Below, piece after piece: positions 10,012 to 18,763 of a DNA stretch of 64,000 nucleotides. Source of the DNA: Algoriphagus faecimaris (GTDB lineage: Bacteria > Bacteroidota > Bacteroidia > Cytophagales > Cyclobacteriaceae); assembly GCF_900101705.1 (NCBI RefSeq), contig NZ_FNAC01000007.1:82667-146666 (forward strand), written 5' to 3'. The notes under the pieces are model-generated. The model was not told the origin of the DNA. It did no database searches and saw nothing but the letters and a program-made list of their open reading frames with translations. A program made the translations under genes and the position numbers. The number at the start of each line of letters is the position of its first letter. The first letter of the stretch is position 1.

Positions 10012-10226
10012 TGATTTTGTTTTTAAAAGTCTATTTAAAGCTTCGCCCTTTCAGTCCCAGTGACTTAGCTCCAAAAATCAAATATTTTATTGATTATGAA
10101 CAACTTACTTTTAACTAAAGGACACCACTTTCATTATTAAATCTAAAAAAGTGAGTACTAAAATTACTCAGTAAGATCAAAGGGCAAAACTAATGGATTT
10201 TTGGTGAAATAAAATCTTGAAATATG
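10012..10226. other. intergenic region with repeated 14-base motif
   Basis: A 215-base AT-rich gap between the Wzi-like gene and the TviB-like dehydrogenase. No gene is seen. The only distinct signal is GAAAGGGCGAAGCT on the minus strand at 10039-10052, also present at 33188-33201. It is probably a leader or promoter region for the downstream minus-strand block. Confidence 0.4.
10039..10052 (-). promoter_or_regulatory. repeated leader motif, copy 1
   Basis: Minus-strand GAAAGGGCGAAGCT, 28 bases before the dehydrogenase ATG. The same 14 bases occur at 33188-33201 upstream of the long exporter, and in both places the preceding minus-strand bases are GAC plus one variable base. It may be a regulatory or antitermination element; function is inferred only from its recurrence at two leader positions in the locus. 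Confidence 0.3.
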
Positions 10227-11918
10227 CTAGTTTTTCTTAATGGCATAAATCAAGTGCAACTGACCGAAAAATGCTATTTTTCCTTCTCCTGCTGAAAAAT
10301 CCTGAGAAGATAGACTGGCAGATTCCCATTGATAATTTGAGCTTCGAATAAACTGCCCTTTAGCACTTATTAGAAGATTTTGCCACTGATGATCCCAAAG
10401 CAATCCAAGACTGAAGTCGATCCAAGGCTTTTTCTCTGAATTTTGCCCAAAGGCTCTATAGTAAAAATCCTGATGATTTTCTAAGCGCTCAAATAAGACC
10501 CCGATCTTATTCATTTTACGCACTTTTGATATTTCAAGAGTTTGAACATTTGACCCCACACCTGCTCCTACTCCTAGCGCCTCTCCTCTATTAACAAAGC
10601 CTCTTGCCAGACCATGGGTATGCCAAGTCTGATTGCCAATTAGTCCTGAGTAGCGAATGTAGCGATTAACCGACTCCTGCTGATGAGTCAGCTCTCCCCG
10701 AACCTGAATAAATTGATCAGGTTTTTCCAATTGAAACAGTTTTTGAAACCCCATCAGATAAGCGCGGGCATGTTCGGGATTCATGATAAAATCTCTCCAA
10801 TCGAATGCATGGTCTCTTCTTCCATATTCTGAATAGACTTCGAAATTTCCCTTATTTGAAAAATACCTAAAGGAAAGGACTACCTGTTGATCTTGCCCTC
10901 TACTATCGTATTCCACCGAGTTTCCATTGGTGAAAAGAGTTTTCTTTTGGAAAACTTCAAAAATCGGAAACCAATCATTAAATGTATTCCCTCTGAATTG
11001 ATTGTATTGTTGGAATGTTCTCGAAAATCCAACAAAAAAATTCTTAAGAAAAGAAGGATTATAGCTTAGATGTATGGCATTTAAATACCTCCAATCTCCA
11101 TCAAATCGTCTAAATAAGGCCCTATTTAATGAGTCTGATTGAGAAGGGGCTATCTGACTATTCTCGAGCCTACCTACTATTATTTCAGTTTCAACATTAC
11201 CTATAAATGTCTTTAAGGGTCTGTTAGTCTTCAAACTAAAATGAGGAAAACCCTCTGCATTATCGCTGAATGTCAAAGAATTAAATTGACCGGGGCCCCA
11301 CCAAATATTTGCCGTAGATAGGGATAAATCCATTGGACCAAATTCTAATGCCAAAGAACTCTGTCCCCACCAGAATCTTGAAATGGGCTCATTCCCGAAA
11401 CGCTCAGGATTATCTCCATTATTCCAATAAAAAAATCTTGCCCTGGTTACCCTATTAGAAAAATTATCTGAAAACCCTTCAAATGGATTATTGGATGCGA
11501 AGACAAATTCCGGCTGAAATTGTATCTTCAGAAAAAATAACTTAGCAAAAAAACCTCCGGAGAAATATGATTGTAAACCTACATTGGGAAGCTTCCCTTT
11601 ATTTCCCCAACCATAGGGCCTTTTTGAATTAAAACTTGTCGAATTAATGGCTGGTAATATTCCAAAGGAGTAACCTTTTTTTCTGATCAGTTCAGGGAAA
11701 AAACTTAAAACCAAGGAGTCCTCCTGATCTTTATATATTCCTTTTAAATCGAACGGTCTTATAAAAAAAGAAGACTGCTGACCAGAATTACCTAGCAACT
11801 GTGCCCTCCTCGTATATTCTTCCACTACAGGAAATCCAGCATTTAGGCTTTGGGCGGAAGAATTATTTGCTGCCCAAAACACCATTAAAACTAAAAAAAA
11901 CAGAAAACGCTTCTCCAC
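10227..11918 (-). CDS. capsule assembly Wzi-family outer-membrane protein
   Basis: A 563-residue protein with an N-terminal signal peptide (FLFFLVLMVFWAANNSSAQ) and many alternating aromatic beta-strands, as in an outer-membrane barrel. Features typical of the Wzi/CapsAssemb family include an early GYSFGILP region, the stretch RFWWGQSSLALEFGPMDLSL and WWGPGQFNSL. Wzi proteins help anchor or assemble capsular polysaccharide at the cell surface. The start is a GTG that overlaps the TAG stop of the preceding glycosyltransferase by one base, indicating translational coupling. No substrate can be inferred. Confidence 0.82.
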   Translation of the reverse strand: MEKRFLFFLVLMVFWAANNSSAQSLNAGFPVVEEYTRRAQLLGNSGQQSSFFIRPFDLKGIYKDQEDSLVLSFFPELIRKKGYSFGILPAINSTSFNSKRPYGWGNKGKLPNVGLQSYFSGGFFAKLFFLKIQFQPEFVFASNNPFEGFSDNFSNRVTRARFFYWNNGDNPERFGNEPISRFWWGQSSLALEFGPMDLSLSTANIWWGPGQFNSLTFSDNAEGFPHFSLKTNRPLKTFIGNVETEIIVGRLENSQIAPSQSDSLNRALFRRFDGDWRYLNAIHLSYNPSFLKNFFVGFSRTFQQYNQFRGNTFNDWFPIFEVFQKKTLFTNGNSVEYDSRGQDQQVVLSFRYFSNKGNFEVYSEYGRRDHAFDWRDFIMNPEHARAYLMGFQKLFQLEKPDQFIQVRGELTHQQESVNRYIRYSGLIGNQTWHTHGLARGFVNRGEALGVGAGVGSNVQTLEISKVRKMNKIGVLFERLENHQDFYYRAFGQNSEKKPWIDFSLGLLWDHQWQNLLISAKGQFIRSSNYQWESASLSSQDFSAGEGKIAFFGQLHLIYAIKKN

Positions 11919-12778
11919 TATAATCTCCCGGGTTTTTTACCCAAAAATACACCCATAGATTCCATGGCTTCTATCCATCTCAGTGATTGCTTAATTAGGC
12001 TAAAAGACAGCCGACGAGTAAAAGTCCTGTCACTTAAGTTCCAAATATCTTGGTGATCAGAAATCCGAATCCTAAATTTTCCCAATAGTTTCACAAAAAC
12101 CATCAACCTGTTTGGGGATTTAGGCAACCTCCCCCCAAAGCGTCGTGCTTTTGTTGCTAGTTCATCCCAAGACTCTCTCGAAGGGTGTTTAATGATCATT
12201 AAAGGAGCATAAGAAATCTGGAAACCAGCTCTAACAGCACGATTACAAAATTCAGAATCCCCTCCCGTCATCATTTTGGAATTAAAGTCGCCAACAGCTT
12301 CAACCACTTCTTTTCGTACAAGTAAGTTTGCTGTCACTCCAAAATTTTCTTTAGCAACATACCTTTCATTTGGAAAAGCAAATGCGCGATCAAAATCGAC
12401 AAAAACATTATCGGCCTTAGAAAAAAGCTCAATTTTACCGGCAAAAACTGACTGTGAAGCATTTTCAAGCAAATCAATCGCTTGCTTTATCCAATCCTTA
12501 TTGGGAATACAATCCGAATCGGTAAATAAATAAGCCTTGCCCTTTGCAAGGGAAACTCCATGATTTCTGGCAGCATAAGAGCCTGGACTTAATTCATCTA
12601 CAAGTTTTAGCTGATAAGGGAAATCACCTAAGTCCACCTGCTTTGCGCCAGCTTCATTATTGACCACTATCACTTCGAATAAATCAAGTACACCTTCTTG
12701 ATTTTTCAATGATTCCAAACATATCCTTAATCGGTCCCAGTCCTTAAAAACTGGGATAATTACAGAAATCTTAAACAA
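11918..12778 (-). CDS. family 2 glycosyltransferase (GT-A)
   Basis: A 286-residue cytoplasmic GT2 enzyme probably adding one residue of the repeat unit. It begins with the hallmark ISVIIPVFKDWDRL; nucleotide-binding VIVVNNE follows, then GSYAARNHGVSLAKG and the metal-binding FTDSDCIPNKDWI (DXD-like) near residue 92. MTGGDSEFCNRAVRAGF holds the candidate catalytic acid. TTG at 12778 is the only plausible start directly before the first beta-strand. It resembles the GT2 at 17569-18435 closely in layout. It lies five bases after the previous gene and is coupled to the Wzi-like gene. Confidence 0.85.
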   Translation of the reverse strand: MFKISVIIPVFKDWDRLRICLESLKNQEGVLDLFEVIVVNNEAGAKQVDLGDFPYQLKLVDELSPGSYAARNHGVSLAKGKAYLFTDSDCIPNKDWIKQAIDLLENASQSVFAGKIELFSKADNVFVDFDRAFAFPNERYVAKENFGVTANLLVRKEVVEAVGDFNSKMMTGGDSEFCNRAVRAGFQISYAPLMIIKHPSRESWDELATKARRFGGRLPKSPNRLMVFVKLLGKFRIRISDHQDIWNLSDRTFTRRLSFSLIKQSLRWIEAMESMGVFLGKKPGRL

Positions 12779-12783
12779 ATTTT

Positions 12784-13536
12784 TTACTTCTTTTTATTGA
12801 GATAAGTCTTCAGAACTCCAAAAAATGCATAATGAACAAAATAATAACTGGCTTTAAAAAACGAAAGATGTTCAAAGTCACGGTAAACTTTCCATTGATA
12901 GGAGGCAGCTTTCCATTTATTACCCGATATAGAATCCGACCTCAGGCGATATTTAGCCAAAGGGACATTGAGTCCATAGGCAAAAGGCGTCATTTTTAAA
13001 ATCTTCAACCACAAAGCAAAATCCTGCCTACGAGAAATATCAGGCATGTACACCTTTCCGAGTACTTCAGTATCATACATGGCTGTCAAACAACCGATCG
13101 AACAAGTTTTCAACAATTCTTGATGAGTGACTTTATCAGGCACCTCCTGCATTCCCATTAATTTACCTTCTTTGAACTTACGATATGCTGTAAATGTAAA
13201 AGGGTAATTATTTGACCTCATAAAGTCCAACTGACGCTCCAATTTATTCGGCTCCCATAAATCATCACTATCCAAAAAGGCAATATACCTTCCTTGCGCA
13301 GCTTCTATACCCCTATTTCGAGTGATTGCAGCACCCTGGTTCTCTTTGTTTTTAAGTAATTTAATTCGCTCATCCAACTCCTCATATTTGGAAAGAATAG
13401 ACAGTCCGTTATCTGAAGATTTATCGTCTATCAAGATGAGTTCCCAATCTGTAAAAGTCTGATTCAGTACAGAATTAATCGTATCCTCAATAAGTGAAAA
13501 AGAATTGTGTACAGGCGTAATAATAGATACCAGCAT
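12784..13536 (-). CDS. family 2 glycosyltransferase (GT-A)
   Basis: About 250 residues, cytoplasmic. The N-terminal SIITPVHNSFSLIEDTI, LILIDDKSSDN, ITRNRGIEAAQGRYIAFLDSDDLW and later RRQDFALWLKILK are all standard for GT2 enzymes of the WcaA type; the DSDD is the metal and UDP-binding motif. The ATG at 13536 is preferred to the TTG three bases earlier. The gene starts six bases after the stop of the next GT2-like gene. The C-terminal segment (SFFKASYYFVHYAFFGVLKTYL) looks amphipathic and may touch the membrane. Donor sugar unknown. Confidence 0.86.
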   Translation of the reverse strand: MLVSIITPVHNSFSLIEDTINSVLNQTFTDWELILIDDKSSDNGLSILSKYEELDERIKLLKNKENQGAAITRNRGIEAAQGRYIAFLDSDDLWEPNKLERQLDFMRSNNYPFTFTAYRKFKEGKLMGMQEVPDKVTHQELLKTCSIGCLTAMYDTEVLGKVYMPDISRRQDFALWLKILKMTPFAYGLNVPLAKYRLRSDSISGNKWKAASYQWKVYRDFEHLSFFKASYYFVHYAFFGVLKTYLNKKK

Positions 13537-13542
13537 CAATTA

Positions 13543-14301
13543 TTAAAATTTAGCATAAAATCCCTTCATTGTTTCTTTTAAAGCCTCGGCAAATGAAACT
13601 GTTTTTTGGCTTTTTAGCAATTGCTTGCCGATAAACAAAATCCCTAAGCCTAAAAAAGGGGAAAAACCATAGAGCCTTTTGATTATAGCTCCTTTACTTC
13701 TAAAATAACTAGCATCCAGGACCTTTCCAGAGCTTTCTAAGGGATGAAAAACGATAACCTCCGGTACATATATTACCTTTAGACCTGCATCAAGGCAGTC
13801 ATTCAAAAAAATCACCTCTTCCCCACTTTTGAATTGGGCACCCAGTCCAAAATTTTCATCAAACCGAATAGAATGCTTTTTAACACTAGAAGATCTCACT
13901 GCTATCTCTACGGACGAAACTTTATAAATGCTACTCCGAGTATGTGTGAATTTGGTGTCACTGTAAGACGATTTATAGGCTAAGCCATCTGGAGTTTGTA
14001 CCCGGAATGTGATTACATCGGCATCAGGGTATTGCTCAAAAGCCCGAATAATCTTAGATTCTAAATCATCTACAAAGGATACATCATCGTCAGCAAAAAG
14101 GATAATTTCCCCTTGAGCCTTATCTAAAGCTCGATTTCTACTTTTGGAAAGGCCCCTCTCCTTAAATTCGAAAAAAGAAAATTTATAATCCTCTACACGC
14201 CTACTTCCGCCTCCTTGTGATATCACCAATACAGGAAACGAATATTGCCGAAATCGTTCAATCGAGGTTGACAGCGTCGAAATTAGTACTTGAAAAACCA
14301 C
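13543..14301 (-). CDS. family 2-like glycosyltransferase
   Basis: A 252-residue protein. It lacks the canonical GT2 start but keeps the later core: GLSKSRNRALDKAQGEIILFADDDVSF with an ADDDV metal motif near residue 71, and GLGAQFKSGEEVIFLNDCL that fits the catalytic-base region. The start is GTG at 14301, and the first 19 bases overlap the end of the polymerase-like gene, so the two are likely coupled. The C-terminal portion is hydrophobic (SPFLGLGILFIGKQLL). It probably transfers one sugar of the repeat; acceptor and donor are unknown. Confidence 0.75.
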   Translation of the reverse strand: MVFQVLISTLSTSIERFRQYSFPVLVISQGGGSRRVEDYKFSFFEFKERGLSKSRNRALDKAQGEIILFADDDVSFVDDLESKIIRAFEQYPDADVITFRVQTPDGLAYKSSYSDTKFTHTRSSIYKVSSVEIAVRSSSVKKHSIRFDENFGLGAQFKSGEEVIFLNDCLDAGLKVIYVPEVIVFHPLESSGKVLDASYFRSKGAIIKRLYGFSPFLGLGILFIGKQLLKSQKTVSFAEALKETMKGFYAKF

Positions 14302-15485
14302 TTTAACCTAGGAACATATTGAACAAAACCCTGAGAGACCAACATGGTCAGCAGTATGGTAGCTGGCAATCTGTGTCTCACCGCACCAAGAAGATGAAAC
14401 TCAAAAAAGCTGGACATCGCCACATAAATCAAAATAAAGGTAATCCATAGCCAATGATTTTTTATTGTATTAAGAGTAAGTAGCAATAAGAAAAGAACAA
14501 ACAGAAGGTATAAGCCATCTGCAAAATAAGCAAGCTTGGTCCAAAATGGTATGAAAATCAATACCGGGAAGGGAGCGAGCAAAAACTGGAAAAAGAGACC
14601 TGGGAATGAAATAATCAAATCAAACCAAGAGGTCCATTCTACCTCGGGGTACGTCACACCAGTTTCAAAGTAATTCAATCGCTGCACATTTCTAAAAAGA
14701 GCTAGACTCTCGGGAGATATGGAGATTTTTAGAAGAGCCTGGGATATAAAATTGAGAGCAACAAAACCCAAAGGAATGAGAAGCAAAGAAATTACAATTT
14801 TGGTACTGTGCCTCCAATTGAGGCTGAAAAAATACTTCGTGAGGATAATTATGAAGAAATACAATACCAATTGAATTCTTAGCATAGCAGCAAGGCATAT
14901 CCCTAAGATTAGAAATAAATTAATCAGCTTAGGTTTTGATACACCATAAAAAAACAATCCCAAGGCCAAAGTGAAATAACTTTCTCGGAGCGGAGTAAAT
15001 GAGTAAATAATAATAGAAGGCATCAAAAGCGAGAGAAGTAAGAAAAATCGCTGGCTCCAAACCTCCTTATTTTGATACATTTGATTGAAAGCGGCCAATA
15101 TGAAAATCAATCCCGATTGGAATAAAAGGATATTAAAAAGAAAATAATTGAAAATGGATTTTAAGGATAGCCAATAAACAGGAATAGCCAAATACTTATA
15201 ACCGATTCTGACGCCAATAGATTGATTGTCTGGGGTAACCCCCGTTTCCAAAATTCTCGTAAACAACCCTGTGTCAGGGAAAAAGGGGATCAGCTTGAAA
15301 TTAAAATCTATCAAGCCAATAAGCATATAAAAAAGAAGTCCTCCGAAAAAATGAAACCGCAGAAATTTATCATCTGAAAGCAGAAGGGATTTAGCCAAGA
15401 AATAGAGAAAAAAGTAAACGCCAATGAAATAAAAGGGTAAACTCAAGAGGTCCCAAAATTCAATATTTTCGTAATAAGCTTTCAT
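14283..15485 (-). CDS. polytopic membrane protein, Wzy-like polysaccharide polymerase candidate
   Basis: A 400-residue protein made almost entirely of hydrophobic segments (about ten predicted helices), with an ATG start directly after the stop of the upstream GT2. It lacks sequence motifs, as polymerases do, but position, size and topology match O-antigen/capsule polymerases, and no better polymerase candidate is visible in the window. The stretch TPLRESYFTLALGLFFYG, with an arginine and glutamate between helices, resembles EpsG/Wzy-type loops. The proposed role is linking repeat units on the periplasmic face after Wzx flipping. This is inference from context. Confidence 0.62.
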   Translation of the reverse strand: MKAYYENIEFWDLLSLPFYFIGVYFFLYFLAKSLLLSDDKFLRFHFFGGLLFYMLIGLIDFNFKLIPFFPDTGLFTRILETGVTPDNQSIGVRIGYKYLAIPVYWLSLKSIFNYFLFNILLFQSGLIFILAAFNQMYQNKEVWSQRFFLLLSLLMPSIIIYSFTPLRESYFTLALGLFFYGVSKPKLINLFLILGICLAAMLRIQLVLYFFIIILTKYFFSLNWRHSTKIVISLLLIPLGFVALNFISQALLKISISPESLALFRNVQRLNYFETGVTYPEVEWTSWFDLIISFPGLFFQFLLAPFPVLIFIPFWTKLAYFADGLYLLFVLFLLLLTLNTIKNHWLWITFILIYVAMSSFFEFHLLGAVRHRLPATILLTMLVSQGFVQYVPRLKWFFKY

Positions 15486-16478
15486 TTATTGCTTATTGAT
15501 TGCCAAATGGAATTTATAGATGCCAAAGGCCAATAGTTTTCTTGATCGTCGAGGTCTTTTCAAAACCTTTTCATGAAGAAAAATCATCAAAGAAACAGAA
15601 AAGGGTAATTGTAAATTTTTACAATCCGAAAAATAAATTCCTTTAATCAATTTTAATTGTCGCCTATCAATCACTTCCTCAAATCTGAACATCAAGTAAA
15701 GAAATAAACTATAGGTCTTCGACAAACCATCGCACCCAAGGATTACTTTGATTTTTTCTAAGAAAATAATTCCCTGATTCAGGATGAAAACCCTTTTATC
15801 AAGATCGATTTTAGTATGGAATGCTGATTTGCGATAAAAAGAAGTAGGCAATGAGTGATCATCAATGAAAATTGTGGAATCCTTTTCAGCCAAAGCTCTG
15901 ATATGTATTTCCACATCCTGAAAACGAAGAAGACCTTCATCAAAGCCTCCAATTCTATTAAAAAAAGACTTTTTCCAAACCACACTACTAGTATGCCAGG
16001 GTATTTGATAACCTAAAAATAGATCTAATAGCTTTTCTTTTTCAATACCAATCACTGATTTGGAATAAAAGGGAGTGGTATCTTCAATGGTATCGACAAA
16101 ACAGACTGTTTTAAATACCGCAAGTTCAGCCGCATCCCTAGACTTATTGACTCTATGCTCTAGACAATTAGGAGCAATAAGATCATCCGCATCAAGAAAT
16201 AAAAGGAGTTCGGCTCTTGCGTTTGAAACGCCAAAATTCCTACAGGAATTCGCACCTTTTGGGAGGTGATCTGGTCTACGAAGACTCTTAAATCTTTGGT
16301 CTATTAGCTGAAAAGAATCAGAAATCTTTACAGAATCATCCTCAGAGCCATCATCGACTATAATGCACTCCCATTCTTGAAATGACTGAGAAGAAATCGA
16401 CTGGAGCGTTTCTTCTAAATTTTTAGAATTGTTGTAGCATGGGACTACAACAGAAATTACTGGTTCAATTACTTTTAT
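15486..16478 (-). CDS. family 2 glycosyltransferase with no canonical start codon (ATA proposed)
   Basis: The open frame continues upstream of the first GTG at 16055 and encodes the entire N-terminal GT2 domain: ISVVVPCYNNSKNL, CIIVDDGSEDDS, NSCRNFGVSNA and LLFLDADDLIAP, then PWHTSSVVWKK and GGFDEGLLRFQD. Starting at 16055 would discard the catalytic domain. The frame is closed upstream by TGA at 16499-16497, and between that stop and ISVVVP there is no ATG, GTG or TTG. ATA at 16478 gives a normal-looking N-terminus (MKVIEPVIS) and about 330 residues; ATT at 16469, touching the wzz stop, is the alternative. It could also be a mutated, poorly expressed gene. It overlaps the end of the Wzz-like gene by 14 bases. 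Confidence 0.72.
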   Translation of the reverse strand: MKVIEPVISVVVPCYNNSKNLEETLQSISSQSFQEWECIIVDDGSEDDSVKISDSFQLIDQRFKSLRRPDHLPKGANSCRNFGVSNARAELLLFLDADDLIAPNCLEHRVNKSRDAAELAVFKTVCFVDTIEDTTPFYSKSVIGIEKEKLLDLFLGYQIPWHTSSVVWKKSFFNRIGGFDEGLLRFQDVEIHIRALAEKDSTIFIDDHSLPTSFYRKSAFHTKIDLDKRVFILNQGIIFLEKIKVILGCDGLSKTYSLFLYLMFRFEEVIDRRQLKLIKGIYFSDCKNLQLPFSVSLMIFLHEKVLKRPRRSRKLLAFGIYKFHLAINKQ

Positions 16479-17550
16479 GAATTTGAAAGTATTGTCTCAT
16501 ATAGGACAAAAAGATCACAGCAAGGCCCAAGAAAAACCCAAAAATAATTGAAAATGCAATCGTAAGGGGAAGTTTAGGAGCGGTAGGCCTGTTTAAAATA
16601 TAAGGAGGTTCAATTTCTGAGAAAATGGGTCTTAAGCTATTTAGTTTGATTTTTGCCAATTCAAGCTCTTGGGAAATAGTCCGGAATAAATCAAATTTCA
16701 GATTGCTTTCTGCGCTTAAATTTTGCTCACGCGCCCTCAAACTTTCCAAAACTACTCCTTGATTCTGTTCCTTAAATCTGGTGAGTAAATTTTGAGCAAC
16801 TCTATAGTTTTGCTCTGCAATAGCATTTTGTCCTTCCAAATAACTTACCTGGTTGGATTGTTTTTCAAGAACATATCGACTTGTGTATTTCTCTAATAGC
16901 TCTCGAACCATTTTTGAAAATTGATAGGACAATTCTGCTTCGGGCATATCTGTACCTAAGGTCAACAGATTCCCCTCGGTAGTAATACTAATTCTTTTCC
17001 CAATCTGTCCCATGGCATAAAGCTCAAGTGGGGCATATTTTCCTCTAATCGAATCTTCATTCAAAAGTGATTCATCAATTTGGGGTGTACCCTTAAGGAT
17101 CGATAGAGGACTTTTTAAGAATTTAATAATTTCATTTTCGGGTTTGGTTTCAACCAAATATTTAAATAATGAAAGGGAGTCAGGATAAATTTCACTCTTG
17201 ACCTTGGTGAACATCAGCTCTTTAAGGAATGGTTTACTTTGAACAATCACCGGGTAGAGCTTTGGGTCCAAGAAAGCCTGATCTGAATTAGCAGAACCAA
17301 TATTAACACCTGACATTTGCGCCAAAGCGCCCAAACCGCCGGAATTTCCACTTTGCACATTGCTTTCCACTAGCAATACAGTATTGAGTTGGTAAGAATT
17401 CGGAGACGCTGCATAAAAGCCCAAACCAAAGATTAGTACTATACTGATAGTGATCAAAAGTAGATAAAGCCTAAACCTCAATAATCTCAACAAGTTGATG
17501 AAGCTAAACTGGTTTCTTTCTAGTATTTGTTTTGTTTTCTGCGAGGTCAT
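16465..17550 (-). CDS. Wzz-type chain-length determinant without kinase domain
   Basis: A 361-residue inner-membrane protein with TM1 near residues 28-48, a Wzz domain, a coiled-coil periplasmic region (QNAIAEQNYRVAQNLLTRF) and TM2 near residues 325-350 preceded by a proline-rich PYILNRPTAPKLP stretch, as is usual in this family. No Walker motifs follow TM2, in contrast to the Wzc at 5437-7818. It should act with the Wzy polymerase to set the length of one glycan. ATG start at 17550, 18 bases after the upstream GT2. Confidence 0.88.
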   Translation of the reverse strand: MTSQKTKQILERNQFSFINLLRLLRFRLYLLLITISIVLIFGLGFYAASPNSYQLNTVLLVESNVQSGNSGGLGALAQMSGVNIGSANSDQAFLDPKLYPVIVQSKPFLKELMFTKVKSEIYPDSLSLFKYLVETKPENEIIKFLKSPLSILKGTPQIDESLLNEDSIRGKYAPLELYAMGQIGKRISITTEGNLLTLGTDMPEAELSYQFSKMVRELLEKYTSRYVLEKQSNQVSYLEGQNAIAEQNYRVAQNLLTRFKEQNQGVVLESLRAREQNLSAESNLKFDLFRTISQELELAKIKLNSLRPIFSEIEPPYILNRPTAPKLPLTIAFSIIFGFFLGLAVIFLSYMRQYFQIHKSN

Positions 17551-17568
17551 GGATTAAGAGAAGCTTAT

Positions 17569-18435
17569 TTACTGTCTTTGAGCTGCTTTACCTTTATGGG
17601 CTAGTAGAAACATTTCTTTGATTCCAATCCACTCAAGATACCAAACTGCGAAAAATAATTTGATCTTATCAACTAAGTAAAGGTCTTTTCTGAATAAAAG
17701 AGAAATTCGCGGACGAAGCATGTTGAGGGTAAAAGTAAATTTTTGCCAAACTGAATAATTTTCAAAAAATCTATAAAACATTCCACCGGAAGTTCTTTTC
17801 TTCTTTGAAATCAGATCTCTAAACCTTTTTCTGGCAGGGTGGTATACCAAAGCATCTTCCCCGTATTTCATTTTAAAACCCAATGCGCTAGCCTTTTGGG
17901 TCCATTCAAAATCACCACCTGACATTAGATTTTCGGAAAAGTCTCCTACCTTCTCAATTACTTCTTTTTTGACGAATAGATTGGCTGTAATACTTTGTCC
18001 TCTTTCTTCTACATTCCTTTTTTGATTAAAATTAAATGTTTGTTCAAAAAGAAAAGTAAGTTCGTCACCATCTTCTTCTTTGAAAAATTCGACTTTCCCA
18101 CCAACCAAGTCAAAGCCGTTTTGGATATAATCAAATCCTTGTTTCAACCAATCTTTATCTGGAATACAATCTGAATCGGTAAAAGCTATTAGCTTCCCTT
18201 CAGCAACAGCCATTCCCAGATTTCTGGCCGAATAAGAACCCGCACGTTTTTGAGTGAGAATTTTAGCATTTTCCGGAAGAGCCAAAAAGTTTGGCTTAGG
18301 GTCTTTCGGATCATTATTGACAACTAGGATTTCAAAGTTACAATTAGAAAGACTTTGGTTTTGAAGACTTTGCAGACACTTGGCAAGCAAATCCCAACTT
18401 CTATATGTAGGGATAATAATTGAAATTAACAGCAC
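17569..18435 (-). CDS. family 2 glycosyltransferase (GT-A)
   Basis: A 288-residue cytoplasmic enzyme beginning ISIIIPTYRSWDLLAKCL from a GTG at 18435. ILVVNNDPKDP, GSYSARNLGMAVAEG and FTDSDCIPDKDWL are the nucleotide- and metal-binding parts, and MSGGDFEWTQKASALGF is the acceptor and catalytic region. Layout and motifs closely match the GT2 at 11918-12778, so the two probably share an ancestor and differ in acceptor. It is preceded by a 328-base gap, so it may start its own transcript. Donor unknown. Confidence 0.85.
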   Translation of the reverse strand: MLLISIIIPTYRSWDLLAKCLQSLQNQSLSNCNFEILVVNNDPKDPKPNFLALPENAKILTQKRAGSYSARNLGMAVAEGKLIAFTDSDCIPDKDWLKQGFDYIQNGFDLVGGKVEFFKEEDGDELTFLFEQTFNFNQKRNVEERGQSITANLFVKKEVIEKVGDFSENLMSGGDFEWTQKASALGFKMKYGEDALVYHPARKRFRDLISKKKRTSGGMFYRFFENYSVWQKFTFTLNMLRPRISLLFRKDLYLVDKIKLFFAVWYLEWIGIKEMFLLAHKGKAAQRQ

Positions 18436-18763
18436 AATTAATTTGAAAATATATACACTGATCCAAAGAATAACATTTTCTTATGAATATTGGAATTTGA
18501 GTCAATTCAAGGATTAAATCTCAAAGAATTAGGTTAAATAAATAGCTGCCAGATTTTGAATTTCAAAACTCATTTAAAATGGATACGGGTATGAAACCAA
18601 GTAAAATGATAATTATTAATAAGCCAACTCTATAATTTTCAGATCTCCTGAATTCCCATAAGCTGTCAATCAAAAGCAGGGGCAATACCCCATATTTAAG
18701 TTTCTATGATTCAAATTCCGATCATTTGAATATCCAATAACTAACAATGTTAATGAATAAATA
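18436..18763. other. 328-base non-coding gap within the polysaccharide locus
   Basis: AT-rich, with stops in all frames and no gene. An 8-base inverted repeat (ATTCAAAT, 7-base loop, ATTTGAAT) lies at about 18709-18731, downstream of the stop at 18764, and a shorter GGGG/CCCC hairpin lies near 18680. Neither has a convincing T-tract on the minus strand. It may hold a promoter for the downstream GT2 block; I could not place a convincing -7/-33 pair. Confidence 0.4.

Noticed and set aside
16055..16055. GTG at 16055 as the start of the GT2 gene
   Set aside because: It would remove the nucleotide- and metal-binding motifs that are present in the same frame upstream; the protein would be a half domain.
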